From Salinarimonas ramus (GTDB lineage Bacteria; Pseudomonadota; Alphaproteobacteria; Rhizobiales; Beijerinckiaceae): a stretch of DNA of 64,000 nt. The DNA is taken from the NCBI RefSeq assembly GCF_014645695.1, contig NZ_BMMF01000009.1, positions 1-64,000 on the forward strand, read 5' to 3'. How positions within the stretch are numbered: position 1 is the first letter of the stretch; each line of letters starts with the position of its first letter. The notes beneath the pieces are model-generated. The model did not search any database and had not been told where the DNA came from. It was given only the letters and a program-made list of their open reading frames with translations. The position numbers and the translations under genes were made by a program. Shown in pieces: positions 61,692 through 64,000 of the stretch.

Positions 61692-64000
<2,309 letters not shown>

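Overview
The window looks like chromosome from a high-GC alphaproteobacterium, probably order Hyphomicrobiales (Rhizobiales) and possibly near Salinarimonas or Methylobacterium. The grounds are very high GC, an alphaproteobacterial porin, the SRP RNA gene just upstream of dnaX, a perfect CtrA-type box in front of ftsK, and the run of genes M48 protease-DsbA-aroQ-accB-accC-aat. The genus is inference. I see no rRNA operon, CRISPR array, insertion sequence or intact prophage.

Left part (1-6.3 kb): a porin without a recognisable signal peptide, a lone tyrosine recombinase with a 20-bp palindrome over its start codon, about 0.6 kb without genes, a YggT membrane protein, tRNA-Ala(CGC) with its own promoter, the decayed remains of a DeoR-family regulator directly behind the tRNA, and a membrane-bound PQQ dehydrogenase. 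This is the most disturbed stretch and may be the scar of an integrated element.

Core block (6.3-31.5 kb): cell division and envelope genes (ftsK, a LolA-like protein, a DMT exporter, a lactate permease, a DUF502 protein), then cytochrome c, kdsB, pheA, nudC, a HIT protein, dnaX and the 4.5S RNA. After these come an Asp/Glu racemase-family protein behind a clean sigma70 promoter, a parDE toxin-antitoxin pair, yacG, maf, pssA, psd, an aminotransferase, an M48 protease, a DsbA-like protein, aroQ, accB, accC, aat and a TerB-like protein. A 161-bp palindromic MITE-like repeat lies at 13.8 kb.

Middle (31.6-48.2 kb): KDPG aldolase, then a reactive-sulfur module (BigR/SqrR-type repressor with its two cysteines, DUF442 protein, ETHE1-like dioxygenase). 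Next are a VapBC45-like toxin-antitoxin pair, a MATE exporter, a class III aminotransferase, a TRAP DctQM pair without a neighbouring DctP, two receiver-domain proteins (one joined to a membrane domain), TerC, an ABC pair of the YbbA/YbbP kind, and a Panacea-domain antitoxin with a small, unassigned, probably toxic partner behind a leaderless-type promoter.

Right part (48.2-61.6 kb): a catabolic locus built round a ROK repressor. Leftwards run the repressor, a large PIG-L deacetylase fusion, a DMT permease and a SIS-domain deaminase/isomerase. Rightwards run an ABC sugar importer (binding protein, two permeases, ATPase) with an argininosuccinate-lyase-like enzyme inside the operon and a PfkB sugar kinase at its end. 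A ribokinase-like gene converges on it. I read this as import and breakdown of an N-acylated amino sugar or sugar-amino-acid conjugate; with the Panacea pair, it is the best candidate for undescribed biology here. The window ends inside a type-2 (eukaryote-like) ileS.
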